From NCBI RefSeq assembly GCF_001758225.1, contig NZ_MAST01000007.1, forward strand, positions 62,001-126,000: a stretch of 64,000 nt of DNA, given 5' to 3'. Below the pieces are notes generated by a model that ran no database searches, was not told the DNA's origin, and worked only from the letters and a program-made list of their open reading frames with translations. Made by a program: the position numbers and the translations under genes. The DNA is from Humibacillus sp. DSM 29435. GTDB taxonomy: Bacteria > Actinomycetota > Actinomycetes > Actinomycetales > Dermatophilaceae. Shown here piece after piece: positions 8,591 to 18,993 of the stretch (its first letter is position 1; the number at the start of each line of letters is the position of its first letter).

Positions 8591-9838
8591 ATGCGATCGT
8601 TGCGCGGCGTCCTGACCGTTCGGGGACGGGCCTTCGTCGGTTCGGGAGTGCTGCTCGTGCTCGCCGGCGTCATCTTCGGCTTTCGCGACCTGACCCGCTT
8701 CGGCGTGCTGCTCCTGGCCCTGCCGATCATCTCGGGTGTACTGGTCAGAACCCGGCGCGCGCGCATGCGCATCGAACGACACGTCTCACCCGAACGGGTC
8801 AGCGTGGGGCAGCCGGCCCAGGTGGCGCTCTCCTTCGAGAACGTCTCGACGGCGACGACCCCGCTCTTCCTCGCCGAGGAGCGCCTCGACTACGTGCTCG
8901 GCGACCGCCCACGCTTCGTCGTCGGCCGCATCCCGACCGGGCGGGTACGCACCATCGACTACACGGTGCACTCGGCCCTGCGTGGTCGCCACCAGCTCGG
9001 TCCGCTGGGGGTGCAGGTGCAGGACCCCTTCGGCCTGGCCAACCGCAATGCGGTGCTGGAGGGCAGAGCCGAGCTGGTCATCCTGCCCGCCGTCCACCCG
9101 CTGTCGCAGGCCCGGCGCTCGAGCGCGGGCGTGGGTTCAGAAGGCGAGCAGGCGCACCTGATCGCCCTGCACGGCGAAGACGACGTGACGATCCGCGAGT
9201 ACCGCGAGGGTGACGACCTGCGGCACATCCACTGGCCGGCCACGGCCCGCACCGGTGACCTGATGGTGCGTCAGGAGGACCGGCCCGCCCAGCGCCGTGC
9301 CATCCTCATGCTCGACCCGCGGCCCGCGGCTCACGGTGGCAGCGGGGCCACCGGGTCGTTCGAGTGGGCGGTCACGGCGGTGGCCTCGGTCGCCGTGCAC
9401 CTCTGCGAGTCCGGGTATGCGGTGCACCTGGTGTGCGCCGAGACCGTGGCCAGCTCACGGGCCGCCGAGACCATGGCCGCGCCGGAGATCCTCGACGCCC
9501 TGGCCGTGACGTCCCAGCACGATGAGACCGGCAACGACGAGATCCTTCGCGCGGCCCAGACCCTGGCTGGCGGCGGTGGCCTCGTGGTGGCCGTCGTGGG
9601 GCCGACCGACCCCGAGGTGACGGCCCGGATCGCGAGCCTGCGCCAACCGGGCACGACCGCCCTCGCCTTCGTGCTGGATGCCGCCTCGTTCGGCGACGCG
9701 CCAGGGGCCGACGACGTCGCGGGACACCTCGAGACCCTGCGGTCCGGCGGCTGGCGCACCGTTGCCGTCAGCCGTGACGACTCCGTGACCCACGCGTGGT
9801 CAGCGCTGACGGCCTCGACGGTGGGGACGAGCCGATGA
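8591..9838 (+). CDS. DUF58 domain-containing membrane protein
   Basis: The 415-aa product has two hydrophobic segments near the N-terminus (about residues 14-47), then a long soluble region. The DUF58 signature DDVTIREYREGDDLRHIHWP, followed by ATARTGDLMVRQ, lies near residues 197-226. DUF58 proteins are the usual partners of MoxR ATPases; their biochemical role is poorly defined. The gene begins 7 bp after moxR and its stop overlaps the transglutaminase start as ATGA, so the three products are probably made together. Confidence 0.9.
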   Translation: MRSLRGVLTVRGRAFVGSGVLLVLAGVIFGFRDLTRFGVLLLALPIISGVLVRTRRARMRIERHVSPERVSVGQPAQVALSFENVSTATTPLFLAEERLDYVLGDRPRFVVGRIPTGRVRTIDYTVHSALRGRHQLGPLGVQVQDPFGLANRNAVLEGRAELVILPAVHPLSQARRSSAGVGSEGEQAHLIALHGEDDVTIREYREGDDLRHIHWPATARTGDLMVRQEDRPAQRRAILMLDPRPAAHGGSGATGSFEWAVTAVASVAVHLCESGYAVHLVCAETVASSRAAETMAAPEILDALAVTSQHDETGNDEILRAAQTLAGGGGLVVAVVGPTDPEVTARIASLRQPGTTALAFVLDAASFGDAPGADDVAGHLETLRSGGWRTVAVSRDDSVTHAWSALTASTVGTSR

Positions 9839-12153
9839 GCCGCCGGCGCTGGCGCATCGCACTGTTGGCCGCCCTGGCCACTCTGGCGGCCGTCTACCCC
9901 GTCACGAGCCTGTTCCAGAGCTCGGCGTGGCTGAGCCCGGCCATCGTCATGATCGCGGTCTCGACGGGCGTCGGCCTGCTCATGCGTGGCCTCACCCGTT
10001 CGCGGGTGCTCGTCGTGCTCGTCCAGCTCGTCGTGACCGCCTACGTGATCCTGGCGCAGTTCGCCGGCAACACCTTCTTCCTGCTCCTGCCGACCATCTC
10101 CACCCTCGAGGCCGCCAACGACTACGGGCTGGAGGCGCTCGACACCCTGGCCCGGTACGCCGCCCCGGCCCCGCTCGGCGACGGCGTCACCTTCTACCTC
10201 GTGATCATCGTGACCCTCGTCGCCATCAGCGTCGACGCCATGGCGGCGACCTGGCGCAGCCCCGCCGCCGCCGGCCTGCCGCTGCTGGCCGCCTACCTCG
10301 TCACCGCCGCCAACGGCGACTCCACTCTCGCCCTGCGGTTCTTCGTGGTTCCGGCCGCGCTCTGGCTCCTGATGCTGCACACCACGGCGCGCGCTCAGTT
10401 CGGTCGATGGAGCACGACCAGCGCCACCGACGAGCAGGCCCGCCCGGTGGTGGCCCAGGACGGCGCCGCGATGCGCTCGTTCAGCACGGGCGCCGCCAAG
10501 CTCGGGCTGGCCGGCCTCGTGCTCGCGCTCGTCGTGCCGGTGGTCGTGCCACACTTCCCGCCGCGCTATCTGACCGAGGGCCTGGGTCGCACCAGCGGCG
10601 ACGGCGGCAGTGGCGGCAGCGTGGGCTTCAACAACACCATCGACCTGACCCGCAGCCTCAACAACGACGACGACTCACCGGTGCTCAAATACACCACTAC
10701 GGGGTTCACGCGCAGCCCCTTGCGGGTGCTGGCCACCGGCTACTACTCACGCGGTGAGTGGTTGGCGGTCAAGGACTCCAACGAGGTGGGGCAGCCGCAG
10801 CCGTTGCCGCCCCCGAGCGATCGCAACGACTACGAGATCACTGTCTCCGACAACACCCTGGCCGCGCCGAACATCGCCGCCCCGTACCCCGTCGTCGCGG
10901 TCGCGATGGACGGCACGCCGTGGACCATCGACCCGGTCACCCGTGACGTGCGGGTCTCACAGCCGGTGTCGAGCTACCGCGTCACGTACGCCGACATTGC
11001 CCCACTGCCCTCGGTGCTGCGTGAGTCCGGCACGCCCGACTCCCCCGACATCGTCGACGACGACCTCGCCGTGCCCGACACGGCCCGTGACCTGCTCGAC
11101 TCGTGGTCGAAGAAGGTCACGGCCGGCAAGACCAACCCGCTCGACAAGGCCATCGCGATCCAGGACCACCTTCGCTCGCCCGAGTACACCTACACCCTCG
11201 ACCTCGGGGAGCCCCTTCGCGACGACGCCGGGCGGATCGTCGAACCCATCCGCACCTTCTACGAGACCAAGCGCGGCTACTGCGTGCAGTTCGCGACCGC
11301 CATGATCATGCTGGCGCGAGCCCAGGGCATCCCCGCCCGCATGGCCATCGGGTTCCTGCCCGGCACGAGCGTCGACGGCAAGTACGTCGTGCGAGCCTCC
11401 GATGCCCACGCCTGGCCGGAGCTGTTCTTCCAGGGGTACGGCTGGCTCCGTTTCGAACCCACCCCGGGTGCCCGTTCCGGCACCCCGCCGCCGTATGCCG
11501 TCGAGGGCGCGAGCGACGGATCGCGTGGAGGTGGTCGCGCCCCGAGCGAGTCCGCGTCAGGCAGGGCGACCTCGCAGGCACCGGTCCCGTCGGCGACGCC
11601 GTCCCAGGCGCCGGCGACCTCCGCGCCCTCGTTCACCGACTCGCTCGGGTCGGTGTTCAGCCTGCGCAACATCGTCACGGCCCTGACGCTGCTCGTGCTG
11701 CTGCTGGCGATCTTCGTCATGCCCATCACGGCCTCCCTCGACCGGGCCCGACGGCGGCGGCAGGCGGTGACGCGCCAGGATCTCGTAGAGGTCGAGTGGG
11801 ACGACCTGACCTCTCACCTGCGTGACCTGGGGCTACCCGCGCCCCCCGGCGACACGCTGCGGCAGACGCGAGACCGGTTCATCCACGACGGACACCTTGG
11901 GGTCGAGAACGCCGACGCCGTGCGCCGGGTGACGATGACGCTCGAGAAGGCCCGCTACGACCGGCCGGAACGCACCTCGGTCGAGGAGGCCGAGGCGTTG
12001 CACCACGACATCCGGTCGATCCGCCGCGAGGTCGGTCGCACCCGGGCGAGCTCCACCCGCCTCCGCTCCTTCCTCTGGCCCGAGGCCGGCGTCTCGATCT
12101 GGCGTGACCTCCCGTCTCGCCTCGCTGACCTCGTCGGCCGCCGCGGCCGCTGA
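9835..12153 (+). CDS. Membrane-anchored transglutaminase-like protein (TgpA family, DUF3488-transglutaminase-DUF4129)
   Basis: The 772-aa product begins with a cluster of transmembrane helices (about residues 5-230). An extracytoplasmic transglutaminase-like domain follows, with catalytic Cys483 in RGYCVQFATAM and His525 in DAHAWPELFF; GWLRFEPTPG closes the fold at the usual third-residue position. A Ser/Pro-rich linker, one more transmembrane helix and a cytoplasmic DUF4129-like tail (DTLRQTRDRF) complete it. I chose the ATG at 9835, which overlaps the DUF58 stop codon, rather than the open-frame start at 9796. The protein may be a protease or cross-linker acting on the envelope; the substrate is unknown. 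Confidence 0.9.
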   Translation: MSRRRWRIALLAALATLAAVYPVTSLFQSSAWLSPAIVMIAVSTGVGLLMRGLTRSRVLVVLVQLVVTAYVILAQFAGNTFFLLLPTISTLEAANDYGLEALDTLARYAAPAPLGDGVTFYLVIIVTLVAISVDAMAATWRSPAAAGLPLLAAYLVTAANGDSTLALRFFVVPAALWLLMLHTTARAQFGRWSTTSATDEQARPVVAQDGAAMRSFSTGAAKLGLAGLVLALVVPVVVPHFPPRYLTEGLGRTSGDGGSGGSVGFNNTIDLTRSLNNDDDSPVLKYTTTGFTRSPLRVLATGYYSRGEWLAVKDSNEVGQPQPLPPPSDRNDYEITVSDNTLAAPNIAAPYPVVAVAMDGTPWTIDPVTRDVRVSQPVSSYRVTYADIAPLPSVLRESGTPDSPDIVDDDLAVPDTARDLLDSWSKKVTAGKTNPLDKAIAIQDHLRSPEYTYTLDLGEPLRDDAGRIVEPIRTFYETKRGYCVQFATAMIMLARAQGIPARMAIGFLPGTSVDGKYVVRASDAHAWPELFFQGYGWLRFEPTPGARSGTPPPYAVEGASDGSRGGGRAPSESASGRATSQAPVPSATPSQAPATSAPSFTDSLGSVFSLRNIVTALTLLVLLLAIFVMPITASLDRARRRRQAVTRQDLVEVEWDDLTSHLRDLGLPAPPGDTLRQTRDRFIHDGHLGVENADAVRRVTMTLEKARYDRPERTSVEEAEALHHDIRSIRREVGRTRASSTRLRSFLWPEAGVSIWRDLPSRLADLVGRRGR

Positions 12154-12209
12154 AGCCGCTGAAGCCGCTGACGCCGGTAGGAACCGCTTGGCCTCCCAGC
12201 CGGCGCAAG

Positions 12210-12220
12210 ACTTGATAAGT
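12210..12220 (+). promoter_or_regulatory. AT-rich palindrome ACTT-GAT-AAGT upstream of furA
   Basis: A perfect hyphenated palindrome with 4-bp arms lies about 27 bp before the furA start codon, in a locally AT-rich stretch. FurA regulators of furA-katG operons in other actinobacteria bind AT-rich sequence at their own promoter, so this is a candidate autoregulatory site. The arms are short, so chance is possible. Confidence 0.35.
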
Positions 12221-12246
12221 TCCAGATCGTCGGTGAGACTTGGGAG

Positions 12247-12678
12247 ATGGCACTGAGCGGCTCCGAGGTCGAAGTGCTGCTGAGGCACTCGTCTCTGCGT
12301 GTGACCCGCCCACGTATCTCGGTGCTCATCGTGCTGGCCGACCATCCGCACGCCGACACCGACTCGATCATCCGCGAGGTGCGCGCGATGGGCGTCGATG
12401 TGTCGCACCAGGCCGTCTACGACGTGTTGCGTGCTCTGACGACGGTGGGCCTCGTGCGTCGCATCCAGCCGGCCGGCTCCGTCGCTCTCTACGAGGCGCG
12501 CACCGGTGACAACCACCACCACCTCGTCTGCCGCGACTGCGGCGTCATCGCCGACGTCGACTGCGCCGTCGGCCCGGCCCCCTGCCTGATGGCATCGGGC
12601 GACCACGGCTTCGTGGTCGACCAGGCCGAGGTGACCTACTGGGGCATGTGCGCCCACTGCGCCGCTGCAGCGTCCTGA
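12247..12678 (+). CDS. furA: Fur-family redox/metal-responsive repressor (FurA-type)
   Basis: The 143-aa product has a winged-helix N-terminal half (RVTRPRISVLIVLADHPHAD, then SHQAVYDVLRALTTVGLVRR), the histidine-rich metal motif DNHHHLVCRDCG, and a C-terminal CAHC. The two Cys-X2-Cys pairs are the structural zinc ligands of the family. It is immediately upstream of katG in the same direction. This is the classical actinobacterial arrangement in which FurA represses katG until oxidised by peroxide. The 104-bp gap to katG contains no obvious terminator, so cotranscription is likely. Metal specificity cannot be read from the sequence. Confidence 0.93.
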   Translation: MALSGSEVEVLLRHSSLRVTRPRISVLIVLADHPHADTDSIIREVRAMGVDVSHQAVYDVLRALTTVGLVRRIQPAGSVALYEARTGDNHHHLVCRDCGVIADVDCAVGPAPCLMASGDHGFVVDQAEVTYWGMCAHCAAAAS

Positions 12679-12707
12679 GCCGGCGACCAGGCTCTGAACC
12701 CTTCTGA

Positions 12708-15023
<2,316 letters not shown>

Positions 15024-15057
15024 ACCACTGCGCCTGACCAAGAACGGTCAGCACATC

Positions 15058-15104
15058 ACGACGAAGGGCCGGGCACCCCACGCGGGTGCCCGGCCCTTCG
15101 TCGT
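15058..15104. terminator. Strong hairpin between convergent katG and acyl-CoA dehydrogenase genes
   Basis: A perfect 21-bp stem (15058-15078 with 15084-15104) encloses a 5-nt CACGC loop. It sits 35 bp after the katG stop and 38 bp after the opposing acyl-CoA dehydrogenase stop, so it can serve both strands. No T-run follows the stem; many GC-rich actinobacterial terminators lack one. Confidence 0.85.
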
Positions 15105-15141
15105 CACGGGGTTCGGGCCGCGTCGCACACACGGCTCTGAG

Positions 15142-16341
15142 TCAGACGAAGGCGCTCTCGCCGGTGATGGCTCGGCCCACGATCAGGGTGTTGATCTCGC
15201 GGGTCCCCTCGTAGGAGTAGATCGCCTCCGCGTCGGCGACGAAGCGGCCCACGTGGTGCTCGAGCAGGATGCCGTTGCCGCCGAGCACCTCGCGCGCCCA
15301 GCCGACGGCCTCGCGCATCCGCACGGTCGCGTGCGCCTTGCACAACGACGCGTGCTCGTCCGCCAGCAGGCCGGCATCCTGCAGCTGTGATCCCCGGACG
15401 TTCATGGCCGTGGCGGCAGTGACGTTCATGAGCATCTTGACAAGCAGGTCCTGCACCATCTGGAACGAGGCGATCGGCCGGCCGAACTGCTGGCGCTCCT
15501 TGGTATAGCGCAGTGCGTGCTCGTAGGCGCCGCGCGCACAGCCCACGGCCTGCCAGGCCACGCCCATCCGGGTCACGCGCAGCACGTCGGCAGTCGACCG
15601 GAAGCTCTCGGCCTTCTGCAGCCGGTTGGCCTCGGGAACGCGAACGTCGTGGAGGTGGATCTCGGCGTTCTGCACGACGCGCAGGGCGATCTTGTCCTCC
15701 TGCTTGTCGAAGGTCATCCCCACGGCGTCCTTCTCGACGACGAAACCCTTGACCTGCTTGTCCTCCTCGTCGCGCGCCCAGATCACGACGAGGTCGGCGA
15801 ACGCGGCGTTGCCGATCCATTTCTTCTCGCCGTTGAGCACCCATTCGTCGCCGTCGCGCCGGGCACTAGTGGCGAGGCCGGCCGAGATCGCCGAGCCGAC
15901 GTCGGGCTCGGTGAGACCGAACGCACCGATCAGCTCCATCCGGGCCATCGCCGGCAGCCAGCGCTCACGCTGCTCGTCGGAGCCGCAGAGGTGGATCGAG
16001 CCCATGGCCAAGCCGCCATGAACACCCATGAACGTCGACATCGACGGGTCGACCCGGGCGAGCTCCATCGCGACCATGCCATCGACCAGGGCCCCGCGGC
16101 CCGGGCAGCCGGGACCGTCGTACGCGAGGCCGGCGATACCCAGCTTCGCGATGCCCGGCACCAGCTCGTGCGGGAACTCCGCTCGGGTCCAGTAGTCGTT
16201 GATGACCGGCTCGACCTCACGCGTCATGAACGAGCGCACGCTGCCGAGCAGGTCGCGGTCCTGCTCGCTCAGCAGCAGCTCGAAGCCGAGGAAGTCAGAC
16301 AGGGGGCTGTCTTCGAGGCCGAGGTCTTCACGTTCGCTCAT
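15142..16341 (-). CDS. Acyl-CoA dehydrogenase (glutaryl-CoA dehydrogenase-like)
   Basis: This is an FAD-dependent acyl-CoA dehydrogenase, 399 aa. It shows FGLTEPDVGSAISAG (FAD/acyl-CoA region), EWVLNGEKKWIGNA, the C-terminal helical domain, and YSYEGTREINTLIVGRAITG with the catalytic glutamate in EGT. The EGT...LIVGRAITG form and overall spacing resemble glutaryl-CoA dehydrogenases, but substrate cannot be fixed from the sequence. The ATG overlaps the phaZ stop as ATGA, making this the last gene of a four-gene operon with acyl-CoA synthetase, PHA synthase and PHA depolymerase. A role in feeding acyl chains into or out of PHA metabolism is inferred. Confidence 0.9.
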   Translation of the reverse strand: MSEREDLGLEDSPLSDFLGFELLLSEQDRDLLGSVRSFMTREVEPVINDYWTRAEFPHELVPGIAKLGIAGLAYDGPGCPGRGALVDGMVAMELARVDPSMSTFMGVHGGLAMGSIHLCGSDEQRERWLPAMARMELIGAFGLTEPDVGSAISAGLATSARRDGDEWVLNGEKKWIGNAAFADLVVIWARDEEDKQVKGFVVEKDAVGMTFDKQEDKIALRVVQNAEIHLHDVRVPEANRLQKAESFRSTADVLRVTRMGVAWQAVGCARGAYEHALRYTKERQQFGRPIASFQMVQDLLVKMLMNVTAATAMNVRGSQLQDAGLLADEHASLCKAHATVRMREAVGWAREVLGGNGILLEHHVGRFVADAEAIYSYEGTREINTLIVGRAITGESAFV

Positions 16342-17219
16342 CGGTGGCTCTCCTTCGTCGGGCCCGTGCCAACCAGGCTGTCACCATTGAGAAAGGTGTC
16401 GATGACAGGCGCGAGCTCGTCTGCCTCGGTCAGGATGCCGAGGTGCCCGCCGTGGTAGATGTGCAGCTGCGAGTGCGGGATCAGGGCAGCCTGCAGCTTC
16501 GGGTTGGCGACCGGGATGATGGGGTCGTCGTCGCCGCCCATCACCAGCGTCGGCTGGCGCAGCAGCCCCAGGAAGGGCAGGCTGGTCCAGCCGGTCATGG
16601 CGAGCAGCTGGTAGTAGTAGCCCCGCTTGGGGCCTGACCGGGTGGCAGCGTGCAGCAGGGCTGCGCCGCGCTCCGGGTGGGTGCGAATCGATCCGCCATA
16701 GATCTCGGGCGCCACCGTGGCCGCAAAGGCAGGGTCGCGGTGGCGTCGAGGTGTCGCCATGATCTTCAGCACCCGCGGGTGAGCAGGCACCATCAAGGTT
16801 CCGGTGCCGGTCGCGACCAGCACCACCCGGCGTACCCGCCGCGGCGCCTGCACCGCGAGCTGTTGCGCGAGGCCCCCGCCCCAGGAGAGACCGAGCACGT
16901 CGAAGCGGCGATGACCCAGCTTGGCCATCAGGGCGGTCACCCACGAAGCCAGCCCGGCGATGGCGTAGGGGAACGGGGGCAGGGCCGAGCCGCCAACACC
17001 AGGCACATCGAAGCGCACGAGTCCGCGGTCGGGGTGCAGGTGGTCGACCAGCGGCTGCAACGCCTCGAGACTGACGCCGATGCCGTTGCAGAGCAGCAGC
17101 GGGGGCGTGTCGGTGAAGGAGCCGACGCCGGGCCTTACCGACACCCGCGCGGTGACACCTCGGGCCGTGACGTTGCGGACGTGGTCGTCGCTGCGAGCTC
17201 GTGCGGGCTCAGCGGTCAT
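16338..17219 (-). CDS. phaZ: Alpha/beta hydrolase, intracellular poly(3-hydroxyalkanoate) depolymerase type
   Basis: The 293-aa product is an alpha/beta hydrolase with the nucleophile motif GLSWGGGLAQQ, an acid residue in GGDDDPIIP, and the catalytic histidine in YHGGHLGIL. The segments PPLLLCNGIG, RFDVPGVGGS and GYYYQLLAMTGWTSLPFLG closely resemble pseudomonad medium-chain-length PHA depolymerase PhaZ, which mobilises stored polyester. I chose the ATG at 17219 (MTAEPARAR), which overlaps the phaC end by 11 bp; the frame is open to 17294. Its place directly after a PHA synthase gene supports the assignment. Activity on other esters cannot be excluded. Confidence 0.85.
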   Translation of the reverse strand: MTAEPARARSDDHVRNVTARGVTARVSVRPGVGSFTDTPPLLLCNGIGVSLEALQPLVDHLHPDRGLVRFDVPGVGGSALPPFPYAIAGLASWVTALMAKLGHRRFDVLGLSWGGGLAQQLAVQAPRRVRRVVLVATGTGTLMVPAHPRVLKIMATPRRHRDPAFAATVAPEIYGGSIRTHPERGAALLHAATRSGPKRGYYYQLLAMTGWTSLPFLGLLRQPTLVMGGDDDPIIPVANPKLQAALIPHSQLHIYHGGHLGILTEADELAPVIDTFLNGDSLVGTGPTKESHR

Positions 17220-18993
17220 GAACATAGGTCCCGGGTGCGGCATCCAGTGGCGCGTAGGCGGCGTTGCCGAGCTTGCGCGGCTTGGCGCGCTCATCGCCGC
17301 TGCGCTCCGCGAGCCACTTAGCCCAGTCCTCCCACCAGCTGCCCTTCACCTTGACGGCCTGGGTCAGCCACGTCTGGGTGTCCTCCGGGTTGTCGGTGCC
17401 CTGCTGCCCACGACCCGAGGGTGCGGTCTGGAAGCTGGCCTTGGGGTTGCCGGGCGGGTTGACCATGGCGGCGATGTGACCGCTCGTCGAGAGCACGAAC
17501 TTGGTGTCGCCGCCCAAGAGCTGCGTGGTCTGGTAACACGACTCCCACTTGCACAGATGGTCGGCGATGCCGGCCACGACGTAGCTGTCGGTCGTGACCG
17601 TGCCCAGGTCGACCTTGGTGCCGAGCATCGTCGCCGCCCCGGGCTCCACCAACGCGTTACGAATCGCGAGGTCCATGAAGTCGCGGTGCATGGCGGCGGT
17701 CATCCGCACCGGGTCGGCATTCCAGTAGAGGATGTCGAAAGCCTTGGGGGCGTGACCCATCAGGTAGTTGTTCACCCAGTAGTTCCAGATCAGGTCGTTG
17801 GGCCGCAGCCACGCAAAGATCTCGGCCAACGTGCGCCCATCGAGATACCCCTTCTCCTTCGAGGCCGCGGTGGCTGCGGCTGCCGCCTTGGGCGAGAGCA
17901 GCGCACTGGTGACACCGGCTCGCTCCTGGTCGAGCACGGTCACAGCCAGGCTGTACGACGCGACGCGATGCGCCTCACCGAGCTCGACGAGGTGGGCCAT
18001 CAGCATCGAGGTGATCAGGCCGCCAGAGCAGATGCCGAAGATCGCCGTCCTGGTCTGCCGGCTGATGTTCTCGCAGGCCTTCATCGCCTCGAGAATCGCC
18101 TGGCCGTAGGTGTCGAGGCCCCAGTCGGCGTGACGCACGTCGGGGTTGCGCCACGAGATGCAGAAGACCTGCTGGCCGCTCTGCACGAGGAACTCCACCA
18201 ACGAGCGCTGCTTCGCCAGGTCGATCACGTAGTACTTGTTGATCGTGGGCGGAACGATCAGCATCGGCACCGAGCGCACCTTGGGGGTCTGCGGGGTGTA
18301 CTGGATCAGCTCGAAGACATCGGTGCGCAGCACCACGGCGCCAGGCGTCACCGCGATGTCGCGACCGATCTCGAACGCGTCGGCCTCCACCATCGACGGC
18401 ACCCGCGGGGCGGTCGCGAAGTCCATCACGAAACGTCGGCCACCTTCGAGGAGGTTGCCTCCCCCGGTGTCGATCGTTCGCTTGATCACCTTGGGGTTCA
18501 GGAAGGGGTTGTTGCTGGGTGCTGCGGCCTCGACCAGATTGTCGACGATGAAGCGCATTCTCTGGTCGTCACCCCAGTCCAGGCCGGCATCGTCGACCAG
18601 GCCACGGGCCGCCTCGCTCACGGCGAGGTAGCTCTGCAAGGTGCGCTTGAAGGCCGGGTTCTTGACCCAGGCCTCCTCGCCGAACCGGCGGTCCTTGGCT
18701 CCGGGCTCCAGTCGCGACCGACCCAGGCCGACGCGGGTCAGCTCGTAGGCCAGCGCGGCCGTGCGCCTGGCAACCGCCCCGGAGTGACGCACGAGCCCGG
18801 CGGTGAAGTTGACCCCCGCCATTCCCGGCACGAACCGACGCAGGGGCCCGGTGCTGGCCGTGGCCAACAGTAGGTCGAGCGGGCTGGCCAGCGCCGTGCT
18901 GGCCGAGAGCTCAGCAGAGTCGTGCGTCTCGTCCTCGTCGTGCATCCGGCGCTCGGCCCTCTGCGCTGGTTCGACGCCCGCCGAAGTCGTCAC
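17209..18993 (-). CDS. phaC: Poly(3-hydroxyalkanoate) synthase (class I/II PhaC)
   Basis: PhaC polymerises 3-hydroxyacyl-CoA into storage polyester on granules. The 594-aa product has the N-terminal PhaC domain, then an alpha/beta-hydrolase core with the lipase-like box GICSGG (catalytic Cys near residue 321), the catalytic Asp in VAGIADHLCKW, and the His in STSGHIAAMVNPPGN. The length and single-gene layout point to class I or II rather than the PhaE/PhaR-dependent classes. The GTG start overlaps the acyl-CoA synthetase stop codon. No phaA, phaB, phaJ or phasin gene is visible nearby, so monomers probably come from fatty-acid metabolism (inference). Confidence 0.95.
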   Translation of the reverse strand: MTTSAGVEPAQRAERRMHDEDETHDSAELSASTALASPLDLLLATASTGPLRRFVPGMAGVNFTAGLVRHSGAVARRTAALAYELTRVGLGRSRLEPGAKDRRFGEEAWVKNPAFKRTLQSYLAVSEAARGLVDDAGLDWGDDQRMRFIVDNLVEAAAPSNNPFLNPKVIKRTIDTGGGNLLEGGRRFVMDFATAPRVPSMVEADAFEIGRDIAVTPGAVVLRTDVFELIQYTPQTPKVRSVPMLIVPPTINKYYVIDLAKQRSLVEFLVQSGQQVFCISWRNPDVRHADWGLDTYGQAILEAMKACENISRQTRTAIFGICSGGLITSMLMAHLVELGEAHRVASYSLAVTVLDQERAGVTSALLSPKAAAAATAASKEKGYLDGRTLAEIFAWLRPNDLIWNYWVNNYLMGHAPKAFDILYWNADPVRMTAAMHRDFMDLAIRNALVEPGAATMLGTKVDLGTVTTDSYVVAGIADHLCKWESCYQTTQLLGGDTKFVLSTSGHIAAMVNPPGNPKASFQTAPSGRGQQGTDNPEDTQTWLTQAVKVKGSWWEDWAKWLAERSGDERAKPRKLGNAAYAPLDAAPGTYVHDR